A stretch of 64,000 nucleotides of DNA from Atopsyche davidsoni (GCA_022113835.1 JAILWY010000027.1:6202501-6266500), one strand, 5' to 3'. Shown: positions 36,166 to 49,350, counted from the stretch's first letter. A program made the numbers and translations. The notes: a model not told the origin generated them from the letters alone.

Positions 36166-37215
36166 TATCTCAAACCGAAGTCTCCGGCCATTAGAAGCTC
36201 ATGAACTCTGACCCCTTGAATGTTTCGTTCTCTTTATACTTTATCAGTCAGCGGATGTTATTATCTTCGCTATCTTAATTTTATTGACTGGAGTACTGAA
36301 AAGGGACTCGGGTCTCTACCCGCCATTTTGTGGTTTTTCATTCAGGATGCCCTTCCTTTGCGTTTCTTTGTCTTCACATAATTTCCCGTGTAGGTTTCAT
36401 GTTCTTTTGAATGCTTTGAATAATTTTATATTTGAATAACATATATCTTATTAAAATGGTGTCGTTTGTTGGCATGCTCTCTACCTGAGTTGAATTTAAA
36501 AAGTAACAAACTTAAATTAACAGAAGAGAAACTTGCTTTGTTACAGTATTCTCAAAAGTTTTTTCTAAATATTTTATCACTCGTTACACGTATTTATTTT
36601 TATTATTTTTTGAATTTTGCGGTCGTTGTATGCAAATAAAAAATTTCTGGCTTGATCGCTTTAAAATCGAGCGACATGTGTAATAACGCTTAAAAAAAAT
36701 TTGATGGCAATTTTATTAGTACAACAAAAAAAATGCGTATCCGCACATATTTTTATATGTATTAAAATATTGTCGTTCCGATTCTGAAATCCAGTTTCCT
36801 ATGTACCCTCAAGTAAACACACCTTTCAGAATGTGCGACCAAGTTGTGGTCAACCTATTGTTAATAAATGATACCCACTCGTGTAAATATGTTCTAGGGT
36901 GGTTTTGAATGTTTATGGATAATTATTTCATCTAGTTTAAGTCAACGTGTCGCAACTTGGAACAATGTAGACTCTATCTCTATCGCACTACAAGTACACG
37001 TGTAACCCCGCCGGGGTGTCACCCGCGGTGCTTACTTGGCTGTTATAATGAAGTTTTCTAGTCGGAGCAGTACGCAGCGCAGGCAGTAGTTTACTGTGAA
37101 CATAAACACTGTTAACTTTAAGCAGTTTGTTCACTGGTTTAGAGGTAATTCCTTCCTGGAGTTCACTTCACTTTCGCGCTACGCTTAATGACGCATAGAT
37201 AACCCCGGCGATATA
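36166..37215. other. Noncoding DNA with several complex patches
   Basis: 36170-36370 and 36790-37200 are GC-richer. The second includes TTGTGGTC (Runx core TGTGGT at 36845) and CCCCGCCGGGGTGTCACCCGCGG near 37006-37028, an imperfect GC-rich hairpin reminiscent of the one at 5921-5939. No gene supported. Candidate regulatory patches. Confidence 0.35.
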
Positions 37216-38850
37216 TTTTAAAACGTAATAAAATATCTTGAAAATATGGTTATTTCTTTCACCGAAATTGTCTGCATTTAAAAAAAAAAATTATACGTTT
37301 CGGTTAAAATAAATTGTTAATAATAAAATATATTGTTATTTTATAAAAAAACTGTAATTGCGAACATTTGGTTAATTAATTTAAGGGGTGATCTTCTACT
37401 TAATTTATATTTGTTAAGTACTGGACGTAGACTTTTCCTAACTATTTGCTTAATGCTCTACTTAAATACATTGTTATCTTATATAGCCGGCCGTCGTTTC
37501 TACAGACTTCCCGTTCCATTGTACCCAAGCTAGAGTTTCTACATTATTACCTAATGCGTCCAACTCAACGAGTCGTTTCTTACATCTTGTCTTATCTGGC
37601 TTCATTTAACTGATTATTTAGATTCAATAGGTTATCTTATCCGTTTGATATGCTATTCCTTAAACATCGCTCGCTGTGTTGCTCGATATGTAACTAAAAG
37701 TTGACTTATATTTTTTGGAGATTGGGACAGTTTATACCTTTGGTGCAATATTTTTTATGCACACATATAAAGTATAAATATGTTTTTTTTTCACGCAACT
37801 TTGATAAATAAAACTAATACTTACTTATCTTAGTTCACTGTTATCATAAATTCCCATATAAAATGAATGTATGTACAGGTATACCGAGTGCTTTGAATGT
37901 TGTTGTTCTTCCTATAATTCATATATCCTTCTTGTATTAGCCAGTACATGGAGTATATTGTACATAGTGTAAAACTTGTTATCCAAAGTACGGTTTTGGG
38001 TAGTTTAATGATGTTAGACAAACTATAAACTTTCACTCGAGAGGTAAGCCTTAACAATAACTATATAGTATCAAGGAATAAATATGAAATATTTTCAATG
38101 CTAATATATAATATGATTTTTTATTATTAATATTTATTATTAACTATTTCTCTATGGGATAGATTATTGTTGGCTTTTTAATTAAATAAATATGTTTTTT
38201 TATTATTTTAGTTTGAGTTAGTTAAGTTTAGTTTAGTAAGCTTAGATTTAAGTTTATCGATTCATTATAATGTAATAAAAATTCTCAATCAAGAATTTTC
38301 TATTTGTTGGATATTTTCCACTTACCTCTCAATATTCACAATGAACCTGTGTGGCTAAAAAATACTAATTATTTAAATAATTTTAAATAATCACAAGTAC
38401 AATAAACATAATAAAATACAACGACGTTTTTTTAAATCTTAGAAATGTCGCTTTGTATCCGCTGAAATTATTTATTCTGTATGCCTTCAAAGAGCGACAG
38501 CTTGTGCTCTCAGAATTTTTCGTCTTTATACTCAAATGCAAATAAAGCCAAAACAATTAAAACATAAATAAATAAATGAAAAAAGGACCTTGAGGTGAGT
38601 CAGGAATATTTAATAATATACTTATTATGATTTGTCTGGTGGCATTTCTTTAATGAGGATTTTTGCTATATCTGCTTTTTAATAACAACAGAAAATTTTT
38701 GATCTATAAATTAAAGTTATGCGTTTGAAAATTTCATGAAAAGAATAATACAATACGAATTAGCGAAATCTTGATTTAACACTATTTGGTTTGTTTGATT
38801 CAAAATAATGATTGCGAATAACAGTTATTAATAATTCTTTCAGGCGGAGT
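37216..38850. other. AT-rich noncoding DNA
   Basis: A possible 29-nt minus-strand microexon at 38354-38326 (ttttttag / GAG-gtaagt) is open in one frame only and has no support beyond splice consensus. A GTTTAG-rich stretch lies at 38212-38260. Nothing else. Confidence 0.6.
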
Positions 38851-39073
38851 ACTTATCGAGTGTTTCTCACGTGTTAAATTTACTCCATAACTTAAGCTGC
38901 CGAAACCAAACATCCCGAGAGCTCTGCCTGCCCGCCGACAATAAAACAAAATCAGCCTAACTTCAAAGGGTGATATATTCTCCCCTCAACACCTCAATGT
39001 GATACGTAACTCAAAAGAAAAACTTGGAAACAAAACAAACTACAGTTTCTTTTAATTTATTTGATTATGATTC
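38851..39073. other. Complex patch, then AT-rich DNA
   Basis: 38860-39000 is balanced (GAGAGCTCTGCCTGCCCGCCGAC) without ORF. It lies just left of palindromic element C. Confidence 0.4.
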
Positions 39074-39085
39074 AAAATATATGTT
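39074..39085 (+). repeat. Left target-site duplication, element C
   Basis: AAAATATATGTT, repeated exactly at 39296-39307 on the other side of the element. Length and exactness match those of elements A and B. Confidence 0.6.
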
Positions 39086-39295
39086 CTTGTTGAGGAACAA
39101 GGCATTTGATTGGTGAAGATCCATTATTATAATGATAAAAGTAACTTTGTATTCTGTCTTCTCGTGGGGGATCTAGGAGTTTAGTTATGTATCTGATGAT
39201 GACCTAGTCTATTTGGTCGAAACTAATCATGCAAAAAATATAATAAACTCAAAGTGAAGACAGAATACAAAGTTACTTTTATCATTATAATATAT
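39086..39295 (+). mobile_element. Palindromic retroposon-like element C (hammerhead-like core)
   Basis: A 210-bp element between exact 12-bp TSDs. A head hairpin CTTGTT-GAGG-AACAAG (39086-39101) comes first. Perfect 37-bp inverted arms (39125-39161 and 39256-39292) then enclose an inner GAGTTTA/TAAACTC stem and a core: CTGATGA (39193-39199), stem GACC (39201-39204), 10-nt loop, GGTC (39215-39218), GAAAC (39219-39223). This differs from the hammerhead consensus CUGAUGA-G..C-GAAAC by one extra U before stem II, and I could not assign a cleavage triplet with stems I and III. No ORF. Same architecture as A and B but different arm sequence, so a separate subfamily. Confidence 0.6.
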
Positions 39296-39307
39296 AAAAT
39301 ATATGTT
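39296..39307 (+). repeat. Right target-site duplication, element C
   Basis: Exact copy of the 12 bp at 39074-39085, three bases beyond the end of the inverted arm. Confidence 0.6.
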
Positions 39308-39535
39308 GTACTCAATAAGCATCTGATGTATTGGAAAATCACACACAAATACTCAGAAATAATTTTAAAAGGTTTTCGCGATAATAAAAAAGCGATTTCT
39401 AGGGTTTCGGTGAAATTGATGATGTTTTTTCTGTTCTACTTTGTAAGACGCCGAAATGTTCGTACCGTAGTTACGGTCGTTTCTCCTCAAATTAATTGGT
39501 TCGAGTAAAAGTTTAGTCATTAAACTTAAATTAGA
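39308..39535. other. AT-rich noncoding DNA
   Basis: Short overlapping frames on both strands without recognisable content. Nothing supported. Confidence 0.6.
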
Positions 39536-39810
39536 AAACGACGTCAAGGTCATCGATTTTCGTTACTCGGGCACTCGGGCCGCAATAAATACAAACAAGG
39601 AGTACTCGCGGACAGACGGGCCCGATGCAAATAAAGCGCCCCAGCCGCCCTCGCGGAATTTCAATCTATTCTCCCAGTCTATCGGAAATTAATCGCACTT
39701 ATTTCACTTCTGCCCAGCAAGGAGCGCCGCTCCAAATAAATCGGAAGTCTTTGGCTGAAATTTATACAAAAAACCCATTTCGGGTATCGCCCCTTTTTGC
39801 GTGGTAAAAA
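39536..39810. promoter_or_regulatory. Putative enhancer: nuclear-receptor and POU sites
   Basis: TCAAGGTCA (39544-39552) is an exact FTZ-F1/ERR-type monomer site. ATGCAAAT (39625-39632) is an exact POU octamer. ACTCGGGC occurs twice in tandem (39565-39580), and GCAATAAATACAAACAA adds Hox- or Fork-head-like A/T cores. The whole 250 bp is GC-richer and homopolymer-poor. Known binding specificities plus clustering make this the best enhancer candidate in the window; function is inferred. Confidence 0.4.
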
Positions 39811-40495
39811 TTCATTTGAATTTCTTTAAGTCCACACCATTACTGCCATTAGCGTGAACTTGCAAATTCTTCGTAATCATCATTTCGTTAATCATCTATT
39901 TATAAGTCGTCTGAACAAGGGAACTTCCATTGTGTACAGAATACCAATAGAGCATATTTAAATAATACTTTAATACTATTATTATATTGATATGTATATC
40001 ATTAGTACTCCTCGTGAAATAATAATATTTTAAGGATTGTACGTACTTATGAAAATATCCACACTATGCAATATTACAGTAGCTCTGAACTGTGTCAACA
40101 ATTGATTCTAAAAATAGAGCAAACTTATGCAAAAATATATATCCACTCATTTGTTACTACTCTCACAATTAAACTTTATTTTTTTATAAGTTTATTTAAC
40201 AATCCTCTGGTTGTTTATTTAGTCATATCTCGAAGTACTCAACATTACATATCTACAGTGATAAATCTGGAACGAATAATAAGACTTGGAAAAATCTTTG
40301 ATGGAAATGAAGACTTTCAACGTTCCTGCATTAATTGGTGAACCCAACTCGTCAACCTTTTATAATCATGTATTGGTATTCATCATTATACCGATTGTAA
40401 AATGCAGAAATCTTCAAAAAAACAAATTCATATTTATAAAATATTAACTAAAATGTATGTACTGCCAGAAGCTATTTATTTTTTTATATATGTGT
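39811..40495. other. AT-rich noncoding DNA
   Basis: A 91-codon frame at 40066-40341 (+) has no recognisable family. Nothing supported. Confidence 0.6.
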
Positions 40496-40720
40496 CGCTA
40501 GACTCAAACGCAATACGCGTAAGAATTGGACCCATTGTAGGTCGTGCAGCGTTCGTATCTCTGTTATTGCCCTAACCCTCTCGCATTTCATATAACTCTC
40601 GAGCTTTAGTAGGAAGAGGATATTTTTATAACTTTTTTCCTACATAGATGGGTACGTTTATCCCCCCAGAGCCAGGATAAAAGGTCCATATGGAGAAACC
40701 CACGTACAAGAGTATTGGCT
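40496..40720. other. Higher-complexity noncoding patch
   Basis: Balanced sequence (CGCAATACGCG, CCCCCCAGAGCCAGG) with no ORF of interest. Possible constrained element. Confidence 0.3.
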
Positions 40721-42715
40721 TGGATATAATATAAAAGATACGATGCATTTGAGTCTCTCTTATTATTCAATCACATATATAATATAAGATTAATTTTTAT
40801 GTTAAACTAGATGTGTAAATGTAAGTATTAAAAATACTATTAGTGAATCTATCATTGAATGATTTCAGGTATATCTTACTTCATGAGGTATAAATAAATG
40901 TACTTTGATCTTTAATTTTCATTATAATATTTTATTTAAGCGTATTGGTTAAAAAAACAAATCCTTATTGTTTATTATAAATAATTTAAATATATTATAG
41001 TATAGTATATTTAACATATTAAAAAAGTAAAAGTACACATAATTCAGTCTATAGAATAGTTTTTGTATAATTCATATGATTAAATAGCTCATACATTTTA
41101 TGGCAGCAAAATTAAGTTAAAATAAAATATTAACTTAGAGCCAAAAACACATTACAATAAAGTTAAAAACGTTTTTTTAACTACTGCATATATTAGTTCT
41201 GACATACTTACTTATTTAATTCATTCAAGTCTTAGCGTATTTTTATTTTACATAGGAAATACAAGTTGACACAATATGCAGATTCATTTTAAAATACATT
41301 ATAAAATATTTTTACAGCACTGACCTTCCTTCACTTGAAGCTCTGAAAGCTTCTCAAGCAGAATGTTTGATCTTCTCAATTTCCTGTTAATACTACCGAT
41401 ATAATAATATATTTACTTAGGATCATGTTCAAATTTAGCTTCCTACAAGTCTGCGGACTATTTTTAATACCTGACTATTGATCTTGTCCTTATCCTTGAT
41501 AATTTCACTACCGAATATGCCTTACCTATAAAGGTTCTTTATACTCCTTGCTCACCCTCCATTTGCCTTTAATTATGATTTTCGGAAGCGAATACAAAAA
41601 GACACATGATACACAAGACAAATAACATTGACTAACAATGCTAGACAATCGTACACAATTTCTAATAATGCCGAGAGAGATTTTAAATATTTTCAATCTT
41701 AATTTTTCGTGCTTTGTTCACTTCAGTCATTCCGATTTAGTACAAAATTAAATTAGAATTTTTATTCTCTTCTGTTTGATTGCTAATCGATAAATTTTAG
41801 TTCTTTACTTTGAGGATTTTGAGTGGCAATTTGATGTTTATTGTTGGAATTAAAATCAGCAGTACTGGCTTGATACATGAAGCGATAAATATGGGATTTA
41901 CGGCATCAGCGTCTGACGTCATAACAACTGTATTTCATACTTTATTCACAAATTAAGTGCTAGTATCTAAAATATTTACTAACCATAGATATTTACATTA
42001 AATTGAGTAAATAATATAATATATTAACATACGCATATTCGTTTCATAGTTCAATTAAAATTAATTATTGGCCTGGGATTAATATGTCTTATTTGAAATA
42101 GTTTCAATTTAGATTGATTTAAAATAACATTTAAATTAACTTACCGTCTGTGTGCTATTAAGCTGTGAAATTTTGTTAGCCTGTATTTTTTTAGATTGTC
42201 ATTGAATTATTGAGTCTAGGTTAAATAATCAAATAAAACTGAAATATATTTATGTATTCTGTATTATATTCCAGCATAACTATTATCAAGTACATCGTAT
42301 TGGTCAAATACGAAATAGCGACATTTTTTGTTTTTGGATTTTTGAAAATATTAATTATATTTTGATTTTACAGAGAATAGATTTGATCATTTGAAAATCC
42401 TTTTTAAAATATTATATCCGCTTTGATATTTAAGTATAAATTATTTTATACGTTTCATGCCAAAAAGTATTTTAATTTGAAATAAATGACACGGTAATTT
42501 TTGACTGGTAAATGTTGATGGATAATTTTATTAAAGCTACAAAGTAAATTTTAAATTCATGAAGTAACTAGGATGCGCGTGTCAACCTACCTTATTAAAT
42601 GTGCAAAAGGAATTAGAATAGCACTGACAAAAATAAAACTTCAGACTAAATAAAATTAATAGATTAATGTTAGCTATTTTTTGAACAAGATAATTATTAC
42701 CCTTTTTATAATTAC
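40721..42715. other. AT-rich noncoding DNA
   Basis: Slightly more balanced at 41320-41600. An 18-nt minus-strand segment at 42162-42145 sits between tttcacag and gtaagtt and could in principle be a microexon; there is no other support. Nothing else. Confidence 0.55.
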
Positions 42716-43165
42716 ATATGAAGCGAGGAAGGTCTTAATGTGAGTTTTTGTTAAATACGAGCGCATTATATTTATAGACTTTTAGGGCGGAACCTTTCCA
42801 TTTGTACTTCTGTAGTCTCATAACGGAGAAGGGTTACCAGGGCCAAAGGTCAAGTTACCCCTTTGCTTTTTTGTTAGCCAAACTAATTGGATATATCCAT
42901 AAATATTACGGAAACCCATTTTCAGTCCATGGTAGATATATTGTAATGCAGTGTTTGAGTAATCGCTTCGGTTGCCCGCAGCATTGTGGCGATGGAGTTG
43001 TATTTGCTATGATAATGAAATGGGAATTTGTGATATTAATTCTTGTTTGGGTGTTTGTTTCCGCTTGTTTTGTGGTTTTTTGTTATCTTGATTATGAAAT
43101 TTTGTTTGAAACAGAATTTATCGATTTTTCTTTAAAACGAAAGCTTTTTATACAGTAATTGGCTT
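42716..43165. other. Mixed region with a 118-codon open frame
   Basis: A plus-strand frame is open from 42802 to the stop near 43158. The first half is moderately complex. The second half encodes a hydrophobic run (ILILVWVFVSACFVVF) that could pass for a membrane segment but arises from T-rich DNA. The first ATG is internal, there is no splice context, and I recognise no family. Probably not a gene. Confidence 0.3.
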
Positions 43166-43690
43166 ATAAGTTATTGTATATAAAAAAAATAATGTTCACA
43201 ATATAATAATTCACAGAACAAAAATACACACCACAGATGATGGGTGGGTAATTTTTTTTAATGTATATAAATAGCTTAAAAGATTTATTAAACATGATAA
43301 TAAATTTAAAGTGTAAACGTATAAACTACAACCAAATCTACATTTTAATGTTAGTATAGAATATTTTATTTATCACAATGAATATTAAAGATAACAAAGG
43401 CATCTCTAGTTGTGCGTCTCAAACTTTTAAAACTGTAGACCTATAATAGAATTATTTTCATATATTTGAAGAATACTGATTATTTTAAATGATGTATTAC
43501 TTAGTTCGATGTTTATTGAATAATATTAATTTGATGATGTTGTGAATAATTTATTGCAGATAGTATTTAATATGTTAAATATTGCAATTTAAAATTATAA
43601 ACGCCTACAACCACACCAACCTAATATTTTTTTTAACAAAAGTTATAATTCACATTAAAACAAAAATAAAGTTTTCAATCGCAGATGTGG
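43166..43690. other. AT-rich noncoding DNA
   Basis: Nothing supported. Confidence 0.7.
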
Positions 43691-43905
43691 TGGAACTTTG
43701 AATTAGCTTAAAAAATCCTCCGGAAGCACGGAATTTTAAAAAGTAATTTTAGTCGAAATGGGAACCCTACAAAATTAATCTGTAAATAAATCCGTAATAC
43801 TCGAGAGTACCCACATGCGATTATCCGTGTGGGCAGAAAGGCACCTCGCTACACACTCGGACATACAGAAATATCCCTTGGATATATAAAAAAAAAATAT
43901 TATTT
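43691..43905. other. Complex patch with inverted CCCACA
   Basis: CCCACA (43810-43815) and TGTGGG (43828-43833) form an inverted pair around GATTATCC, which contains the Otd/bicoid-class core (GGATAA on the other strand). Balanced sequence extends through the patch. Putative regulatory DNA. Confidence 0.3.
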
Positions 43906-46110
43906 CCTCTTTGTGATGTAATCAGATTAACGGTGATGATTCAACCCCTAGATATGTAAAAAATTGGATACAGACATGACATGAAAATTTATAATCGGTT
44001 CCAGGTTAATAGGGAAAAAATTAAATTTCAAATTATTTTTCAGAAAACATGAATTTCAGAAAATTCTGTCAAAAACATTAGCACTTAATTGTCAATCGAA
44101 AATTTTGTATTTTTATCAAACGAATATTTAAGTGTACAGAATCATGAATAATTTTTTTTATACTAGTAAATGACTGTCATATAAATCATATTATAAATTT
44201 AATAAAAATACAAGTTTTAAATAAACTTCAGTTGTTGACAGTGCCTGTTATGCTGCGCCTGAATTCTTGCGATGGGCTTACACTTAGCTGGAGCAGAAGA
44301 GCTTTGACAGGCTTAAGAGCTTCGTCAATACAGGAGATACGGTGGTTTTCCAGATGTCCTAGTTTTGCAATAATTCTTATGCTCTTAGGTTCTTTGAAAT
44401 TCTAGATGCAGTTCTTTTATGTGTGTTATACAATAAACAGGCCGACAGCTTTGTACACTGCACGTGCTTTGCGATTCAAAAGAAAATAGTGTAAACAAAT
44501 AGCAAATTTGTTAGGTATATGTTTTAATATCATATTATTATATAATATAAGATAAGAGACAGGACGAAAACATAATTTTAGAAGTTTTAATGTGATTGAA
44601 TTAAAATATTTATATTTATGTGCAGTTTGTCTTATTGTGAAGACATTTGCTAATCTCTTGCTAACCCCTAAAATTATTTTAATTTTAATAAAATTAATTT
44701 CTTGGTTTAAAAAGTTATACATATATTTAAAATGTTTAGATAGTTTGCATTATGTAAACATTGTTAACATAGTTTAGAACCACTTTTATCTTCTGCCTAT
44801 AAATTTTTGGTTATCTGCCTAATTATACATTACTTTCAGCTCGATGTATTCTCATGGCCTAGAAAATAGCCGACCTCTATGTCATATGCCAGACATTTTG
44901 CTTAATGTACTGAGATGGCCAACAATAATTAACTTATCCTCTTTCTTAGTATATATGTATTTACAATCCTACTAGTAAAAGGAGAAAATAATTCTCAGAA
45001 ATATATATTTTGAAAATCTGCAGAATCTACAAGACTTATGTTTGAGCTTTGAATACGGGGCTTATTTCTAAACGCATTAATTTTTTCAATGCAAGCAAGT
45101 CTCTTATGCCTTTCGCTCGCATTTCCACGTCAGTATTGACTGTAGACTCCTATTTTCAAAGCCAATTTTCCAGTCCGCTTCTTTGAGGGGATTTTCAATG
45201 CTACAACATCCCTACATTAGAGAAAAAGAGAGCATCTCGTTACGGAACAGAAATATTTTTGTTTACATTAAATTTTCAGATTTGTATAATGTACTTTTTT
45301 CCACATTACGCAAATGAAAAACGTTTTATATTTTTGTCGGTTTTTTTAACAGTATAACAGTATAAAAAAAATTAATTTCTACGTGTAACTCATCTAAAAA
45401 AAATCTTAACTGTTTTTGAATTATTAATATTATGCTTTGTATTTTAAGAGTAAAATAAGTTAATTTTCTTACAGAGAAACGCATCATTCAAAATAAATGC
45501 GTAATTGTTTTCACGTATTATCAATATATAACAAATATATATTATGATGTTATATAATAGATAAAAAATTACACAGTTTTCTAAAAAAATAACACGGAAC
45601 GAGAATCCATATAACGGTGTATATTTCAGTCTCGATTTCATATTTTGTAATGTTTCATATTAAACGAGACAGTATTCTGTCAGTTAAATTTCTCTCCATT
45701 AACTTTTGGCTCGCGCGCGTCCCCGAGTCACTCACGATGACGTTTAAAGCCTTTCCAATTTTCATTTATTTGATTTTCTGCAAACCACAGAATTCATTAC
45801 GGCACAGTCAATGGCGAGAATAATTCCATTCCTTTATCTAAGCTGATGGGGCCATCTATTACGTAAGTTTTTAATATCAGACTTTTAATCTTACGATGTG
45901 AAAACTGAAAATTCCATGGTAATTTATTATAATCGTCGCCTTTCTTGAATCTATTTCGACCTTAAAATCTTCGCATTAAAAATATCTTTCTTATATCTCT
46001 TTGCAAAAAAATTGTTGGTTATGGCTAGTTATTAAGGCTTTGGATTTTGCCGTACCATAATTTTAAAGATCTGAAAGGATTATATAATATTGCTATTGGG
46101 CTATACTTCT
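43906..46110. other. AT-rich DNA with complex stretches
   Basis: Balanced stretches at 44230-44420, 45070-45240 and 45690-45850 (GCTCGCGCGCGTCCCCGAG followed by a TGACG core). Overlapping frames of up to 98 codons near 44.6 kb are AT-driven on both strands. No gene supported. Confidence 0.5.
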
Positions 46111-46460
46111 CCTTTGAATATAAAACTGCGGTGCAAAGGACTCTGGGACTCACTACATTATTCTCCCTAAAAAAATTGTGAACAGATATAGATTTATATT
46201 CAGTGAGCTAGTCACCAACCTCCTCTGAGAAGAGGCACCCGAACATGAATATTATTTTGGTAGAAGTTTCATACCAGCAAAAATCCGTTGTTGTCAGATG
46301 CTCGGACACAGCTTCACTGCCACTCCTTCCAAATACATCAATAAATAAAATGGCAGCCTGTCCTTTAATGTGACGGGCGCTTCCGGGCATGGCCGGATGA
46401 CAGCCAAATCGGCTTGCCCAAAGCAGGTGAAGTGGAGGGACTAATGGACAAGCAAATATG
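46111..46460. other. GC-richer putative conserved element
   Basis: About 300 bp of balanced sequence, including GGGCGCTTCCGGGCATGGCCGGATGACAG near its right end. A 60-codon minus frame (46390-46208) is present but without domain or splice context. Likely constrained noncoding DNA. Confidence 0.3.
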
Positions 46461-49145
46461 TATGTGTTCGGGTATATATATATTTACACACTAATGGATG
46501 TTGACTAAAAATTCGTGATTTTAGTACTTGATGTATTATATTATCATCTCCCTTGTTTTTCAGGACATTACCATAGGTGAAAACAAATTGTCCGAAATAT
46601 TAATAATTTGAGAATTGCATCAAATTTGATTCATGCCTATCGTTATTTTAAATATTTCCTTCCATAGTCTTTTTGGATGATTAATACATTTATATATTTT
46701 AAATACAAAAATATAAATTTTATTAAAATATTAACTTAATCAGATGGTGATTTAAAAATTAAATTATTTTAAAAACGAATGTCTGGAATTCGTTTAAAAC
46801 TATTTTACGTTAATCTATCTTTAAAGAATTTTAGGCATTAAGTTTTATTTTTATTCAATTATAATTTCAAATGCTTTCTACATCTTTGAATTAAAAAAAA
46901 AAAAATTCTTCATGCATTAAGCTAAATTTATAATAATTTGAATGTTATATTCTTAACTAATGTGAATTCTAATACTAAGCGAAAATATTTTTTTTAACGG
47001 ATATTAAGGGTATACATATAGCGTTTATTACGTCTCGTAAATGATCCTCACAGCTTGCGCAATTTAGCGTTCCGTCAAATCCCCATATTTTTATATAAAA
47101 ATTAGGAATAAATTAATGTGATAATTTTTTGACCTACTTTGTCGTCGTCCTACTTTAAAATGCTACTTTTATGTCCAGGCACTTATTTATTGTAATAAGA
47201 ATGATTAAAAGGCATTTCGCGAAATATTTCAATGAAATATTTTTTTTCACTCGTGGGGAAGGTTGTTAAAAGTATCCTACGTTTACCAAACACAAACATT
47301 TGAAAAGAAATCTAAAAAAAATAAGCGCTTCAACATGCCTGCTTTGATATTTAGGCATCTCGGCCGGAAATCGTTTTTAAAACAAACGCGAAATGTCCGT
47401 CGAGGGAGTATTTTAAATTTAAGACAATTTTTAAATATTTTTTCTCGTTAAAATTAACACTGAAAATGTACCTCATAATATCTCTGTTTCATTTCAGGTC
47501 TTTTTCACGCAGAACAATTTTTTTCATTTTTATAATACATGTTCATTTGATTAATAAATATTTTTTTTATTAATGTTGTCTTTAATTTAACGTAATTAAC
47601 TTTTAAAAAAACATTATTTTCCATGGACGGAACGAAATCAGTAGATTTTTTTAATGTTTTTTTTATGCAAACATTATTATTATATTATTAAAGAGTAAAA
47701 AAGATTTAATATTATACTTAATCTGAAAAGTTTACTTTTCGTTCTTTACAATATTTTAATGATTTTCTTGATTTTCTGCCAATATTCAAAAAGTTTTTTA
47801 TATCAATTTTTATATAGAAACCTTACAGTGAATTCACGAGAAACATAATTTTTGTTAATATTTTTTTTTCTCCATTTTTGTCATTCCGTTTAAATGCTTA
47901 CTTGCTTTCATTTTATTTTTATCAAAAGTAAAGAAATAGAACATGAATCGCTTGAAGTAATAAAAAATGTGAAATAAAAAATAACAGCTTGTTATAAAAG
48001 TTAAAACCTAATATCCAGGTACTAATAATAACTTCCACTTAGTGTGTTTAGATCTTCTCCCTTGAGGTAATATATTTTTTGGCTCGTTACCCTCAGTAAT
48101 ATTTTTAATTTATCCCGTGAACTTAAATAAATATGATCTTGGGTATACTTATTTAAAACAAATTTTAGATGTATACCTTTCAGTCTTGATAAATACAAGA
48201 TCAAAGTTCATCAGAGTTTCTTTAGTTATCAAAACATAAATTTAGAAAGCTTTTTTGATTTGCCTTTCTCATAGAAAAATACAAAGCCAGAATGATAAAT
48301 GAAGAACTTTGTTCAAAGGATTTTGGTAATTTTTGGATGTAGCGAAATTTCGATTGCTATATTAAGAATGACTTGGAATTGAATGTAAAATAAAGTTACA
48401 TGTATGATTAAGAAGATACATTTCTATATTTAGATCAGTTTCAATATTTTTATTCATTTATAGTCATTCGAAGTTGTTGAAATCATTGCTCAAAATGATT
48501 GCAAATTATTTTTAAAAAATGATCTTACATATAAAGTGGAGAAACTTATCTACGAGTTTTTGATTTTTCTATATTTTTTCTATATTTCTCTTAAGAAACA
48601 TTATTAGCGTATTTTGACTTATTTACATATTTTATTGATATTCAATGAAATGGTTCATAAGGTTTATGTGTGTAATATAAGCTTTTAGTGGTATGTGTAT
48701 ATTGTCGAAAAAACTCAGTTTTAAACATTACCAAGCATGAAAGTCATCAAAACAAATTATTTTACTAGTTAGTTTTACCAACAGCTATTTTTACACACAT
48801 ACGTTTTTTAAAAACTCAAATAAATAAATTAACAACTCTCTTGAAAATTACTCGTTTTAATTGTATTATATTGTGTACTCTATGTATTATTATTATTAAT
48901 TTTTTTTTTTCGAACTTTACATTATATTTTTTTATATTTTACCATTTATACAAATATTTTGCAAAACGTAGTCTATTGCATGCTTTTAATTTTTATGCAA
49001 TAGCATGCAGTACTAAAGTATAAAAAAGATCTAATATTTTGTATTTTAACATAAATTTGAATTTATTCAAATCTTTTGTGTCTGAAAGGAAAATCTTTTC
49101 AATAAAAAGTCCGTGTCATTGAAATCCATCACTTACGAGCATACA
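46461..49145. other. AT-rich noncoding DNA
   Basis: Long A/T homopolymer-rich stretch. Frames of about 60 codons are chance. Nothing supported. Confidence 0.75.
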
Positions 49146-49350
49146 ATTTGGTCATTGTTTAAGCGACAGGTGACTCGCGGGAAGCGAGGGGAGGGCACCA
49201 AGGAGCCGAGGGAGGATTTCCTCTTTGATATAAGAAAATGAGTGATCGCTCAGCGAGTAGACCTCTAATCCGCACAAAAAGACCCAAGATAGATTGCGGT
49301 TGTGGGACTCGAGCGCCTTCTCTGGAATGTTTCTTGCTGATCCGTTAATT
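49146..49350. promoter_or_regulatory. GC-rich patch with Runx core
   Basis: A purine-rich GC island (CGGGAAGCGAGGGGAGGGC) with TGCGGTTG (49295-49302, Runt/Runx core) and an internal GAGTGATCGCTCAGCGAGT near-palindrome. No coding frame of note. Enhancer-like by composition and motif; inferred. Confidence 0.3.

Noticed and set aside
38326..38354. 29-nt minus-strand microexon
   Set aside because: Only one frame is open and nothing beyond splice consensus supports it; such pairs are expected by chance.
39193..39223. Complete active hammerhead ribozyme in element C
   Set aside because: There is an extra base between CUGAUGA and stem II, and I could not assign stems I and III with an NUH cleavage site. 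Reported only as hammerhead-like.
42802..43158. 118-codon frame with a membrane-like segment
   Set aside because: The hydrophobic run derives from T-rich DNA; no proper start, splice sites or homology.
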